In this document: positions 47,624-56,704 of the stretch, in pieces
How positions within the stretch are numbered: the stretch's first letter is position 1
Layout of the letters: each line of letters starts with the position of its first letter
DNA from: Mesorhizobium sp. M1E.F.Ca.ET.045.02.1.1
Lineage (GTDB): Bacteria; Pseudomonadota; Alphaproteobacteria; Rhizobiales; Rhizobiaceae
Direction: 5' to 3'
Assembly: GCF_003952485.1 (NCBI RefSeq)
Contig: NZ_CP034447.1
Location: 310,001-374,000, forward strand
DNA length: 64,000 bases
Made by a program: the position numbers and the translations under genes
Notes under the pieces: model-generated
The model's database searches: none
The model's input: the letters and a program-made list of their open reading frames with translations, nothing else
Told to the model about the DNA's origin: nothing

Positions 47624-48076
47624 TTACACCAAAACCCGCGGCTCGAACTTGACACGATCAAGCGCGATCATGCTCTTAAATTTTCGGACATTAGGATTGG
47701 TATAGAGCTTCGTTTTGACGAAGACGTCAAAGGCCTCGACGTCCTCAACAGCCACGATCAGGACAAAATCGGCGTCGCCCGTGACCATATAGCACTGGCT
47801 AACCTCCTTGGCCGCCCGCATCGCGCGCTTAAAATCGTCGACAAGGTCCAGACGTTCACGATCAAGCTCTACGGTCACCACAACGGCAAGCGATTTGCCA
47901 AGAGCCTTCGGATCCACGAGCGAGATATCCGCGACGATTACGCCATCCACACGCAACTTGTTCACTCGACGCATGCACGAGGCGGCCGAAGAACCGACAA
48001 GCTCCGCGAGTTCGGCAAAGGAGAGCCGGTTGTTCTTCTGCAGCGCAGTAAGGATCCTTCGGTCTAGGTCGTCCAC
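47624..48076 (-). CDS. Lrp/AsnC-family transcriptional regulator (2)
   Basis: A 150-residue regulator: HTH DDLDRRILTALQKNNRLSFA with ELAELVGSSAASCMRRVNKL, then the RAM domain (SLAVVVTVELDRER, EVSQCYMVTGDADFVLIVAV, FDVFVKTKLYTNPNVRKFKS). It is a different subtype from the Lrp at 41.8 kb. It sits upstream of the class IV aminotransferase in the same orientation. A diverged copy of the 65-bp repeat lies about 190 bases before its start. Confidence 0.92.
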   Translation of the reverse strand: MDDLDRRILTALQKNNRLSFAELAELVGSSAASCMRRVNKLRVDGVIVADISLVDPKALGKSLAVVVTVELDRERLDLVDDFKRAMRAAKEVSQCYMVTGDADFVLIVAVEDVEAFDVFVKTKLYTNPNVRKFKSMIALDRVKFEPRVLV

Positions 48077-48590
48077 CGTGCAATGCCGCCATGTCGAAGA
48101 CTCAATAATCGCTCAAGGACTTTAACATTCGCACGAATTTGCGCAATGTCTATTGCAATTTCTCCCGAAAACTGAAACAAACCACGCACTCCTCGGTCGC
48201 TGGATGATCGAATGCGCGCCCATTCCGGTTTTAAATCGGTGCGAAGTGGTCTAAGCTTGCAACATTTTAGAACGCGCGGGTTTGCATGATCCGCATTTCA
48301 GCAACTGACCCATTTGGTGCAAACCTCAGAATTCGAGGATGGTTGCATGAGACGATCCGCGTTCTTTTGCCTGGCTTGTCAATGATCACGGATTCGTTCG
48401 AAGAGAGCATGTTTCCCTCGTTAAATGCCGCACTCGTCTGATCCGCTGTTGATATTCGATTTGCGACAACGGTGCGTGAGAGATGATCGTCATGGGAGCA
48501 AAGTCGTGAGCGGCCATGGCTTTCTTCTTAGTACCTCCGTTGCGCGCAACCCGTTGAGATGTCGACCACCCAGTTCTGTCGAGTTCCAAC
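48077..48590. other. Intergenic region upstream of Lrp 2
   Basis: About 510 bases with no gene. Holds a diverged copy of the 65-bp repeat family (48262-48326, minus orientation). Confidence 0.45.
48262..48326 (-). repeat. 65-bp repeat family, diverged copy E
   Basis: On the minus strand this reads CACCAAATGGGTCAGTTGCT then GAAATGCGG...GCAAACCCGCGCG..TAAAATG, aligning over its length with copies A-D but with more changes and in the opposite orientation to them. It is the weakest member. Confidence 0.45.
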
Positions 48591-49760
48591 TCAAACGGGC
48601 AACACTGTCTCGACTAAGCGGACCCAGTAGCGGATGCCATAGGACAAGGCTTCGTCGTTAAAATCGTACGCTGGATTGTGCAGGGGCGGGGATGACCCAT
48701 TGCCAAGGAAAATCATGGCGCCAGGCCGGGCCTCAAGCATATAGGCGAAGTCCTCCGCCCCCATACTGATTCCAATCTTGTCGTCTACTGAGGCGGGGCC
48801 CACGAGGTTGCGTGCCGCCGTGATCGACAAATTGGTTTCCTCGGTATGGTTGAAGGTAACCGGAACGGATCGACGGTAGTTGAACTCCACGTCCGCGCCG
48901 AACCCGCGCGCAATCCCCTGGGCCGATGCCAAGATGTCTCGTTCGGCGAAGTTTCGCAGGTCGGATGCGAGCGTCCTGACAGTTCCGGCGATTTCGACGT
49001 GATCGGGAATGACGTTATAGGCCTCTGCGGCCTTCAACTTCGTAACGGAGATCACGAGCGACTCCCTAGGATCGGTTTTGCGCGAGACCAAGCTTTGCAA
49101 TCCAACGATGATCTGTGCGGCAATGACCACGGGATCCACAGTCCGATGCGGCGAGGCCGCATGGCCGCCTTTGCCCTTTACGACAATATCGAAATCGTCC
49201 TGCGACCCCATAATCGGGCCATCGCAAATGCCGAACGTGCCGATCTCCATACCCGGATTGTTGTGCATGCCGAAGACCTGGGAGATGTTGAAACGATCCA
49301 TGATTCCTTCCTGGACCATCTTTAGGCCGCCCGATGGCAATTCTATCTCTTCTGCCGGCTGAAAGATTAAGGCAACAGAGCCCTTGAATTTGCGCGTACT
49401 CGCAAGATACTTCGCGGCACCTAGCAGCATGGCCGTGTGCCCGTCGTGGCCGCATGCATGCATTCTGCCGGGTATTTTCGACGACCAGGGTTTGTCTGAG
49501 GCCTCAACGATTGGCAGGGCGTCCATGTCCGCCCTTAATCCGATGGTCGGCCCGTCTCCACCTTCGCCTTGGATTAATGCGACGATACCGGTCTCAGCAA
49601 TCCCCGTTTCGATGTGATTGATGCCAAACGAGGCCAGTTTTTCGGTCACAAACCTTGCTGTGTTGTGTAACCGATAGTCGAGCTCTGGATTTTCATGGAG
49701 GTAGCGGCGCCACTCGGTTGCTTCGCGCTGCAACACTTCGAACTTTTCAATACTTCTCAT
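48591..49760 (-). CDS. M20-family amidohydrolase/peptidase
   Basis: A 389-residue M20D metallohydrolase (IAA-amino acid hydrolase/hippurate hydrolase group): WRRYLHENPELDYRLHNTA, IGLRADMDALPI, the metal-binding GRMHACGHDGHTAMLLGAAK, IFQPAEE (catalytic and bridging Glu), GMHNNPG, and the dimerisation-domain HAASPHRTVDPV, ending SMGAEDFAYML with NPAYDFND. It would hydrolyse N-acyl amino acids to free amino acid and acid in the cytoplasm. It stands alone in an orientation shared with the downstream amino-acid genes; the 65-bp repeat A is about 110 bases upstream. Confidence 0.93.
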   Translation of the reverse strand: MRSIEKFEVLQREATEWRRYLHENPELDYRLHNTARFVTEKLASFGINHIETGIAETGIVALIQGEGGDGPTIGLRADMDALPIVEASDKPWSSKIPGRMHACGHDGHTAMLLGAAKYLASTRKFKGSVALIFQPAEEIELPSGGLKMVQEGIMDRFNISQVFGMHNNPGMEIGTFGICDGPIMGSQDDFDIVVKGKGGHAASPHRTVDPVVIAAQIIVGLQSLVSRKTDPRESLVISVTKLKAAEAYNVIPDHVEIAGTVRTLASDLRNFAERDILASAQGIARGFGADVEFNYRRSVPVTFNHTEETNLSITAARNLVGPASVDDKIGISMGAEDFAYMLEARPGAMIFLGNGSSPPLHNPAYDFNDEALSYGIRYWVRLVETVLPV

Positions 49761-49870
49761 ATTGCATAGCCCTTTTCGGACGCATTCCTCCGACCCGCTT
49801 CAATGTTCTTTTCCGCAGGTTGCGGTGGGAAAGGAACTGCGACAATGAAGCCCTTTTTGAGGTGAGCTTC

Positions 49871-49936
49871 GCGCCAAACTGCACCGCCTGCTGAAATGTG
49901 CATGACACAATGCGGTGCAGTTTGAAATGTCGCCAG
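49871..49936 (+). repeat. 65-bp repeat family, copy A
   Basis: Starts GCGCCAAACTGCACCGCCTG and ends AGTTTGAAATGTCGCCAG. Contains the shared CTGCTGAAA and GTTTGAAATGTC blocks. This copy has a perfect 11-bp inverted repeat, AAACTGCACCG/CGGTGCAGTTT. It lies before the M20 gene. Confidence 0.7.
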
Positions 49937-50404
49937 CTGTCGAGACGCACTTGGGACCTATCGAAGGAAGCCAGATCGCCGCTTCTGGTCGATGACCGTT
50001 TGGGTCGATCGCTTCAGTGTGGTCGAGCGGCCCGGAAGAATGCGCTCAGTAAGGAGGCCGGGTGCGAGGTGGCGTGCGGATGATCGACGGGACTTTAACT
50101 TCAAGGCGAGCGTTTGGTTGCAGGCCTCGCAGCCTTCTCCCGGCTGCGCCACCTCACGCTCAAGCGAGCCAGAGGCTGATAGATCAGGTGTGCCAGTTGC
50201 TCGGAGCGGTAACGCGCAGCCTTCCCGCCCTACTGCGCGAGGGCGACATCGGGCTGGCTGCCAGCGGTCGCTGCCGCAAACGCAGGCGCACCTGCCGGGA
50301 AGCCGCGCCGAGAAAGCAATCTAGCGGAGATACTCACCTGTCAGCGTCTCAATTCCTTGGGAAAAGGCTCTTCAGGAAGACATTGGATACCTTTTTGATG
50401 TTGC
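49937..50404. other. No recognisable gene
   Basis: About 470 bases between repeat A and the D-aminopeptidase-like gene. No coding frame with family features, RNA or terminator was seen. Confidence 0.35.
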
Positions 50405-51961
50405 TCAGGCTCGCGTGAAGCGCCATTTCTTGACGCGGTCCGAGTTTATCTCGAAACCGTCGGCGGTGACGCTCAGCGTCGCCCTCCAGTGCGGATCGTG
50501 ACGCATGTTGGTGCCGGGCTGGAGCAGGAACCAGAGATCGCTGGCCGCGGTGATGATGGGCGCGTTCATTGAGCCGAGATCGGAGCGCAGGCGGAACATG
50601 CCACGCTGCGCATCGCCATCGATCTCGACCTCTAGGCCTTGCGCCTTGTTGGCGTAGCGACCGGCGAGAGGTGCGGCTGCCCTGGCGTCCGGGCCCAAGG
50701 GTGCGTAGAGCCTCGGTGTGCCGCAGAAGATGCCGTCGACTTTGCCGTCCGGCCGGGGGCTAAGAACCAGGTCGGTGATCCCGCGCTCGGGCTTGGCGCC
50801 ACCTGGATGGCCGAAATCGAACCCGCACACACCACCGGAATCGAGGAAGGTCGGCACGCCATCCTTCGCGACGATCTCGAACACATCGGGGCCGCCTTCC
50901 TGCCGGTAGCGGCCGGGAGCAAGTTCGATCGGCGCTGGTGCGGCGTCGCCGAAATAGATGTCGGCGATACGGCGAGCAACCGCGAAGGCGGCGACTTGGT
51001 CGTTGTTGGCAATGATAACAATACCGAGCCCGCCGTCGATGAAGCGCATTGATTGCGAATTGCCGCCAGCAACGGAGCCGCCGTGGCCGACCGCGCGGCG
51101 GCCGCGATAGACGTCCGTCACCAAACCAAGCCCGTAGAAGCCGTTCGCGCCATTGTCGAAGACACAAGGCGTCGCCATGCGCCGATACATTTCCGTCTTT
51201 CCGACTTTAGCGTCGATCAGGTTCTGCTGCCAGACCACCATGTCGTTGAGCGTCGAAACCATGCCACCTTCGCCGCCGAATTCCAGCCCCCAGCCCAGTT
51301 GGATCCAACCGTCAGCGCGTTTCGTATAGTGGGCGGCCAGGCGCTTTATCGCCATGCCGTCGCGCAACACGAGCGAGGTGTCGTTCATGCCGAGCGGGCT
51401 GGTGATGCGCTTGTGCAGGACCTCGTTGAAGGGCGCACCCTCGATCTGCTCTATGATGTCAGACAGCATGAAGAAGCCGGCGTTCGAATAGATCATCGCG
51501 CTGCCGGGCTTGAAGTTGAGCGCGTCCTGCTTGGCGATCACATCACGGACGGTCTGGCGGTCGGACGGCGCGAAGATTGATAGACCGCTAACGATCATGC
51601 CATCCAAATGGTCCCGGTAGCCACTGGTGTTGGAGGCCAGATGCCTGAGGGTGACCGGGTACTCGAGCCGGGGCACATAGGGCAGGTGCTTCTGCACCTC
51701 GTCATCCAGAGTGAGCTTGCCTTCTGCCTCCAGCATCAGGATCAGCAACACAGCGAACTGCTTGCTCTGCGAACCGATGCGGATGATGGTCTTGCGCCCC
51801 ATCGGGACGTCGTAGTTGATGTTCGCCAAACCATAGGCCTTGGCGAAAATCTCGCGACCGTTCTCGGTCACCGCGACGACAGCGCCAGGCATTTCCGGCC
51901 CGCTGAACTCGCTGAACAATGCGTCGACGCGCTTGTCAAAATCGGTGGGTGCCCTGGTCAT
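50405..51961 (-). CDS. Serine hydrolase, D-aminopeptidase-like (S12/beta-lactamase fold)
   Basis: About 518 residues from the ATG at 51961; the ATG at 51970 is only one base from the GAGGA site. The N-terminal penicillin-binding-like domain has GSQSKQF (Ser-x-x-Lys), YSNAGF (Tyr-x-Asn) and GHGGSVAGG (His-x-Gly). After about residue 330 two beta-rich segments follow (PGRYRQEGGPDVFEIV; AGRYANKAQGLEVEIDG), the layout of Ochrobactrum D-aminopeptidase with two C-terminal barrels. It would release N-terminal D-amino acids from peptides. No export signal. The 65-bp repeat B lies 72 bases before it. A general esterase or amidase activity is an alternative. Confidence 0.85.
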   Translation of the reverse strand: MTRAPTDFDKRVDALFSEFSGPEMPGAVVAVTENGREIFAKAYGLANINYDVPMGRKTIIRIGSQSKQFAVLLILMLEAEGKLTLDDEVQKHLPYVPRLEYPVTLRHLASNTSGYRDHLDGMIVSGLSIFAPSDRQTVRDVIAKQDALNFKPGSAMIYSNAGFFMLSDIIEQIEGAPFNEVLHKRITSPLGMNDTSLVLRDGMAIKRLAAHYTKRADGWIQLGWGLEFGGEGGMVSTLNDMVVWQQNLIDAKVGKTEMYRRMATPCVFDNGANGFYGLGLVTDVYRGRRAVGHGGSVAGGNSQSMRFIDGGLGIVIIANNDQVAAFAVARRIADIYFGDAAPAPIELAPGRYRQEGGPDVFEIVAKDGVPTFLDSGGVCGFDFGHPGGAKPERGITDLVLSPRPDGKVDGIFCGTPRLYAPLGPDARAAAPLAGRYANKAQGLEVEIDGDAQRGMFRLRSDLGSMNAPIITAASDLWFLLQPGTNMRHDPHWRATLSVTADGFEINSDRVKKWRFTRA

Positions 51962-52032
51962 GATCGTCATTCCTCGGTGGTGATGCTGGTGGACGTCCTT
52001 CAGGAGATATGACGCATGGAGAAGGTAGTTTT

Positions 52033-52098
52033 GGGCCAAAATGCATCGGCTTTTGAAACACGGACCGCACGAAGCGGCGTGGTTTGTGATCTCGTCAG
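52033..52098 (+). repeat. 65-bp repeat family, copy B
   Basis: Starts GGGCCAAAATGCATCGGCTT, then TTGAAACACGGACCGCACGA, AGCGGCGTGGTTTG and ends CTCGTCAG. It lies upstream of the D-aminopeptidase-like gene. Confidence 0.7.
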
Positions 52099-52162
52099 CC
52101 TTTTGGATGTGTCGCTGTCTGACCAGTTCGGGAAATCGGCTGTAACGCGGCTGCGTGAAAGG

Positions 52163-52435
52163 TCACGCGTTTCGGGATGACAGATCGGCGAAGGCGAAAC
52201 CGGTAATCGAGCGCCGTTCATGTCCGACGTAAGGAACCGCTTCGCACCTTTGGTTACCTAGTGGTCGCCGGCGCGCCTCAAGCGAATACCAGGCGTCATC
52301 TGTGGCGTCGCCGACTCGCCAGCGATCATGGCTGCCGGTCGCCGGGCGCCGGACTGAGAAGCAGAAAACGGAGAGTCCGACCATCGCCGTGACGGCGATG
52401 GTCGAAATCGACCGGCGAAGGAGATAGGCGGCCAT
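52163..52435 (-). pseudogene. Oligopeptide ABC permease (DppB-like), N-terminal remnant
   Basis: Opens MAAYLLRRSISTIAVTAMVG, matching the start of the intact permease at 62042 (MAVYILRRSISAIGVMAMVG). After about 25 codons the frame slips (RPATGSHDRWRVGDATDD in place of APGDPAAMIAGRSATAEM) and the gene ends. It lies right behind a binding-protein gene as in the intact operon, so the second operon was truncated here. Confidence 0.8.
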
Positions 52436-52441
52436 TGCGCC

Positions 52442-54031
52442 TCAAGCCTTCTGCATGTTCCACATAGGGATCCACGCCGGCACGCCAATGAGGCCAGTGA
52501 GTGTCTTGCGGCGCGCGATTGGCGTGATTTGTTGACCTAACGGAACCTGGGAAGCATAGTCCCAAAATATTCGCTGCATCTTGCGGGCAATTGCCTTCCG
52601 TTCTTCGAGCGTTTCGACATCTGCCCATTTGGCGCGAAGAGCCTCATATTCGTCATTCTGCGGCCAACCGACCCAACCTTTTTCGCCATTCATGGTCAGG
52701 GTCACGGCCGTGATAACATTGCCGCGTATCGCTTCAGGTTCGCTAGTTATGAAGATGCTCCAGCCTCCGTCCTCCACGGGGCCCTTGTTATCGAGGCGGG
52801 CGGTAGCCGCGCTCCAGTCGCTCGGCGCAAGCTCGGCATTGACCCCGATTTTTCGCAGCTCGACCGCTAGGAACTGCGCGGCATTGTCGGCCTCCCGCCA
52901 ATCCGTGGTTTCGAGAATGACGACTTTCTCGCCTGCATATCCCGCCTCCTTGAGGAGTTGCTTGGCCTTTTCCGGGTCGCCGCCCTTTTTGAACCATCCC
53001 GTATTTTCGTCATTGGACATCGGCGTTTCGTTTCCAAAGATCGAAGTGACAGTGCGGAAGTATTTTGGGTCGCCGAACGCGGCGCGCATCACAGCCTCCT
53101 GATCGACCAGGTGAAGCATCGCTTGGCGAACCTTCACGTTGTCGAACGGCTTTTGCAGACAGTTCATGCTCAGGAACATATCCTGACCCGTCTTGTCCAG
53201 AACTTGCAGTTCAAGGTTGGGATCGCTCTCGATGACCGGCAAGAGATCAACTGGCGGCAGCGAGAGAAAATCAACCTCACCTGCTTGCAGGGCCGCCAAG
53301 GCCGTCTGCTGATCGGCTATATTATCCCAGATGACACGATCGACCTTAACGATCTTCCCGCCGGCCAGTCCGTCGGGCGCTTCGGTACGTGGTACGTATT
53401 TTTCATTGCGGTCGTAGGTGAAGCTCGCGCCCGGCTTGGCAAGAGTGTGATTGAACTTGAAGGGCCCCGATCCGATATTCGCGGTTACCTGCTCCGTTGG
53501 GGGAAGATTCGCGTCCTTCTCGCGCATGATGAATGGGCCTTGGAAAGCCAGGATGCTGAGCAGAGCGCCCATCGGCTCCTTAAGCGCGATTGTGAAGGTC
53601 TTGTCATCCTTTTTCGAGATATCCCTGGCCCGAGCTATGAGCAACTGCCCGCCGGGAGCCACCTCGCCCCAGCGATGGATTGAGGCGACACAGTCCGCCG
53701 CGGTAACGAGGGTGCCGTCGTGCCATCCGAGACCATCGCGGAGCTCGAAGGTATAGGTCTTCCTGTCGTCGGATACGCGCCACTTTCCCACCATCTGCGG
53801 ATGCGGTGCAAACGTCGAATCGACCCCGAACAGCGTATCGTAAATCGCGAAGGCGTGGGTGAAGGTGGTGTCAGACGTTGAAACGACCGGGTCGAACACA
53901 CCGAGGCCTATCACCATGCGGACAGTCCGGTCGGGAGCCGGTGATGTCTGCGCCCGCAGGACAGAAGGGATCGATAAAGCCGCTCCGGCGGCGACACCCA
54001 CCTTGAAGAGGTTGCGTCGAGAAATCGTCAT
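52442..54031 (-). CDS. Peptide ABC transporter substrate-binding protein (2)
   Basis: A 529-residue family 5 solute-binding protein (DppA/OppA type). The N-terminus TISRRNLFKVGVAAGAALS is a twin-arginine signal peptide, cleaved near VLRAQ. The mature part has FDPVVSTSDTTFTHAFAIYD, TYTFELRDGLGWHDGTLVTA (the family signature) and GSGPFKFNHTL. It is about 85 percent identical by eye to the binding protein at 62.0-63.6 kb. Its permease is a short remnant, so it is either an orphan or supplies the other transporter with a second specificity. The 65-bp repeat C is 130 bases upstream. Confidence 0.92.
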   Translation of the reverse strand: MTISRRNLFKVGVAAGAALSIPSVLRAQTSPAPDRTVRMVIGLGVFDPVVSTSDTTFTHAFAIYDTLFGVDSTFAPHPQMVGKWRVSDDRKTYTFELRDGLGWHDGTLVTAADCVASIHRWGEVAPGGQLLIARARDISKKDDKTFTIALKEPMGALLSILAFQGPFIMREKDANLPPTEQVTANIGSGPFKFNHTLAKPGASFTYDRNEKYVPRTEAPDGLAGGKIVKVDRVIWDNIADQQTALAALQAGEVDFLSLPPVDLLPVIESDPNLELQVLDKTGQDMFLSMNCLQKPFDNVKVRQAMLHLVDQEAVMRAAFGDPKYFRTVTSIFGNETPMSNDENTGWFKKGGDPEKAKQLLKEAGYAGEKVVILETTDWREADNAAQFLAVELRKIGVNAELAPSDWSAATARLDNKGPVEDGGWSIFITSEPEAIRGNVITAVTLTMNGEKGWVGWPQNDEYEALRAKWADVETLEERKAIARKMQRIFWDYASQVPLGQQITPIARRKTLTGLIGVPAWIPMWNMQKA

Positions 54032-54163
54032 CTTTCAGTTCCCCTTTTGAGCCACTGGCGCGGGTTAATCCGCGCTTATTACGTCTTGTCGACCACGGGC
54101 GAAGCATTCGTCTTCACAAACACGTTCGAGGACGCGTAGGGTAGCACCTGGGCAGGAGGGTTT

Positions 54164-54228
54164 GCCCCAAAATGCGTCAGCTGCTGAAACACGGACAGCA
54201 CAAAGCGTCGTGGTTTGAAATGTCTCAG
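54164..54228 (+). repeat. 65-bp repeat family, copy C
   Basis: Starts GCCCCAAAATGCGTCAGCTG, then CTGAAACACGGACAGCACAA, AGCGTCGTGGTTTGAAATG and TCTCAG. It lies upstream of the second binding-protein gene. Confidence 0.7.
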
Positions 54229-54354
54229 CCTCAGCCTCCGCCTTGCGCACGCGGCAGCTCATTTGCGATCTTCTCGTTGGACAATTCTCAGCTTTCGGCG
54301 GGACCGGGCATCACTTCGCCCTGCAGGCTCTTGCGCCGGCGGTTAGTAGATCAC

Positions 54355-55088
54355 ACAACGCCTTCCTAGGCAGAGGCATGCACGGCCAGCTTCTGTATGT
54401 GGCGCACAAGGCGGAGAAGGTGGTTGCGCGCCTGCGCCGAGCAGGCGCCGCCCACACTGCCGCGATCCCTCTGAAGCGCGTAGAGGCCACGTGGTCGGTG
54501 TAGGCCAAGGAGCTTTTGTCATCATAGTCCTCGCTGTCGTGTAGGCCTGTCTGCATGTCCATGGCCTGGCGCAGCGTGGCCTCTTCGAACGCGCTGCCGC
54601 GCAGCTCCGGCAGATAGTGCGCAAACGCCTTGGATTCGTCGAGCACGCTTTCATATATGAGCGCCGCGGCGAGCGTGGCCGATATGACGTCGTGACGGAC
54701 CAGCACGCATGCGGCAGGTGCGGCTCAAGCGCGCCAAAATAGCGCTCGTAGACGATGCGCCCACGATGTAAAACGATCCCGTCCGTGCAGGTATCGTAGA
54801 GCGAACCGGCGCACGCGCCCGTCCGCGTCGGCGAAGGAGAGCGCGTCGATGTCGGCGGTCTGGTCGCAGCGATCGAGCAACGTAGGCCCGCCCCGCCCCC
54901 GCCTCACGTAGATCGTCGGCACCAGCTCGCGCATATGCGACAGGGACCAAGCGCAACTGCGGAAAATCGAGGAATGCGAGACTTTTCGAAAGTGATGCGC
55001 TTGTCCGCCGGCGGCGGAGCACCGCGCCGAGTTAATCGGGATCGGACGCGCGGCCGCCGAGGTAGCGCTGTCTGTCCAATTCGAGCAT
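54355..55088 (-). pseudogene. NylB-like serine hydrolase, rearranged copy
   Basis: The minus strand from the ATG at 55088 reads MLELDRQRYLGGRASDPD, a stop, then shifted pieces RGAPPPADKRITF and FPQLRLVPVAYAR, and (54660-54540) ESVLDESKAFAHYLPELRGS with TLRQAMDMQTGL. All match the intact gene at 55246-56490. The C-terminal piece AFLGRGMHGQLLYVAHKAEK is present but on the plus strand at 54355-54420, so it has been inverted. The central portion is missing. Two 31-base direct repeats flank most of the copy (54474-54504, 55171-55201). Confidence 0.75.
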
Positions 55089-55245
55089 GCGTGTCGAGTC
55101 TCTCCTCGTTCGTTGCCGACGTGTGCATCACGGTTTCTGACAAATCCATTCTGGCTCGGCGAACCCCCTCAAGCGCGTAGAGGCGACGTGGCCGGTGTAG
55201 GTCTCCGCTCAAAGTGCAAGCAGATCCCAGGCTGCTCCACGTACG

Positions 55246-56490
55246 CTATGCGGACAGGGCCCGACCCAGTTCTAGCATCTGTGGCAGAGTAATCGGAATG
55301 TTTCCGGAGCTGCCCGCTACGGGATGAGACGCCAAGCGCGCCACCACCATCTCCGCTCTTGGCGCGATGTAGAGCAGTTGGCCGTGCATGCCTCGACCCA
55401 AGAATGCGGCCAGTTCATCATGCGTCACCCACCATTGGCTTCGATACGCATAGCCCTGCATCTCCTCATACGCGAATTTGGACGGGGCGTCCCCATTTTG
55501 GACGTCCTCTATAACTGAGCTAGGTATCAGCTGTTTCCCGTTCCACTCGCCGTGGCGTCGCATAAGCTCGCCGAAGCGCGCCAAATCGCGCACGGTCGCC
55601 GACAGGCCGGCTCCAGCCATTGCTGTGCCCGCGGAATCCACGAAGACATATCCGTCCTCTTCGCAACCGAGTGGAGCCCACAGGCGTTCATGCAGCAGTT
55701 GTGCGAAGGAGTGCCCGGTTACGCGGTTCATTACCCAGGCCAGCACATCGGTATTCACGGTCTTGTAGTCAACGAATTCGCCGTGTACGCCTTTCTTGCG
55801 GAGCGTGCACAAGTAGTCGAACAAAGTCTGCGGACCGCTGTACCCAGCAGGCCGAGGTCGCCAGCCGCAGGCGCGAGCATGCGCCCAGAAGCTAGCGTGC
55901 CTATCGGCGTAGTTCTCGCTGTAGTCGAGGCCTGTCTGCATGTCCATTACCTGGCGCAGCGTCGCGTCCTCGAATGCGCTGCCGCGCAGCTCCGGTAGGT
56001 AGTGCGCGAGCGCTTTGGAGTCGTCGAGCACGCCTTCGTGCACGAGCGCCGCGGCGATCGTACCCGCATATGACTTCGTAACCGAGTGCAATGCATGCGG
56101 TAGGTGCCGCTCGAGCGCGCCGAAGTATCGCTCATAAACGATACGCCCGCGATGCAGAACCACGATTCCGTCTGTGTAGGTATCGTAGAGCGCCTCGTCG
56201 AAACGGCGCATGCGTCCGTTCGCGTCGGCAAAGGTGAGAGCGTCGATTTCCGCGGTCTTGTCGCTGCGTTCGAGCAGCGCAGGGCCACCCCGCCCACGCC
56301 ACACGTTGACAGACGGCACAAGCTCGCGCATGTGCGACAGCGACCAGCGCAGCTGCGGAAAGTTGAGGAATTCGTCGCTCTCGAAAGTTATGCGCTTGTC
56401 CGCGGGGGGCGGCGCACCGCGCATCCAGCCGAGTGCATTGGGATTAGACGCGCGGCCATCGAGAAAGTGCTGTCCATTGAATTCGAGCAT
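55246..56490 (-). CDS. Serine hydrolase, beta-lactamase family (NylB-like)
   Basis: A 414-residue penicillin-recognising hydrolase similar to 6-aminohexanoate-dimer hydrolase. HSVTKSYAG carries the Ser-x-x-Lys nucleophile; NTDVLAWVMNRVTG and GMHGQLLYIAPRAEMVVARL match the family's tyrosine-region and C-terminal strands, with FGALERHLPHALHS before the active site. NylB-type enzymes cut amide bonds in short linear oligomers; the natural role is probably peptide or amide scavenging. No export signal. A rearranged paralogue lies downstream. The gene is flanked by a binding-protein gene and a CapA-family gene, all in the same direction. Confidence 0.85.
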   Translation of the reverse strand: MLEFNGQHFLDGRASNPNALGWMRGAPPPADKRITFESDEFLNFPQLRWSLSHMRELVPSVNVWRGRGGPALLERSDKTAEIDALTFADANGRMRRFDEALYDTYTDGIVVLHRGRIVYERYFGALERHLPHALHSVTKSYAGTIAAALVHEGVLDDSKALAHYLPELRGSAFEDATLRQVMDMQTGLDYSENYADRHASFWAHARACGWRPRPAGYSGPQTLFDYLCTLRKKGVHGEFVDYKTVNTDVLAWVMNRVTGHSFAQLLHERLWAPLGCEEDGYVFVDSAGTAMAGAGLSATVRDLARFGELMRRHGEWNGKQLIPSSVIEDVQNGDAPSKFAYEEMQGYAYRSQWWVTHDELAAFLGRGMHGQLLYIAPRAEMVVARLASHPVAGSSGNIPITLPQMLELGRALSA

Positions 56491-56704
56491 GTATCAATAG
56501 TCTCCTCGTTCGTTGAAAACGTATGGCAGGTAGTCCACGTGGCCCAGGTGTTCTGACAAATTGTTCTGATTGGTCGGGTCGTAGGCCTCTATTGCAAGTA
56601 CCAGCGGTTGGGCAAAGCCCAAGTCTCGCGGCCCAACGGCCCTGGCTAGTGCCCTCGGGCGGGGGATTCGCCTAGCTGCACCCGAGACATCATGACATGC
56701 CGTG
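56491..56704. other. Short intergenic region
   Basis: No terminator or gene recognised between the CapA-family gene and the NylB-like gene, so the two may be co-transcribed. Confidence 0.3.
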
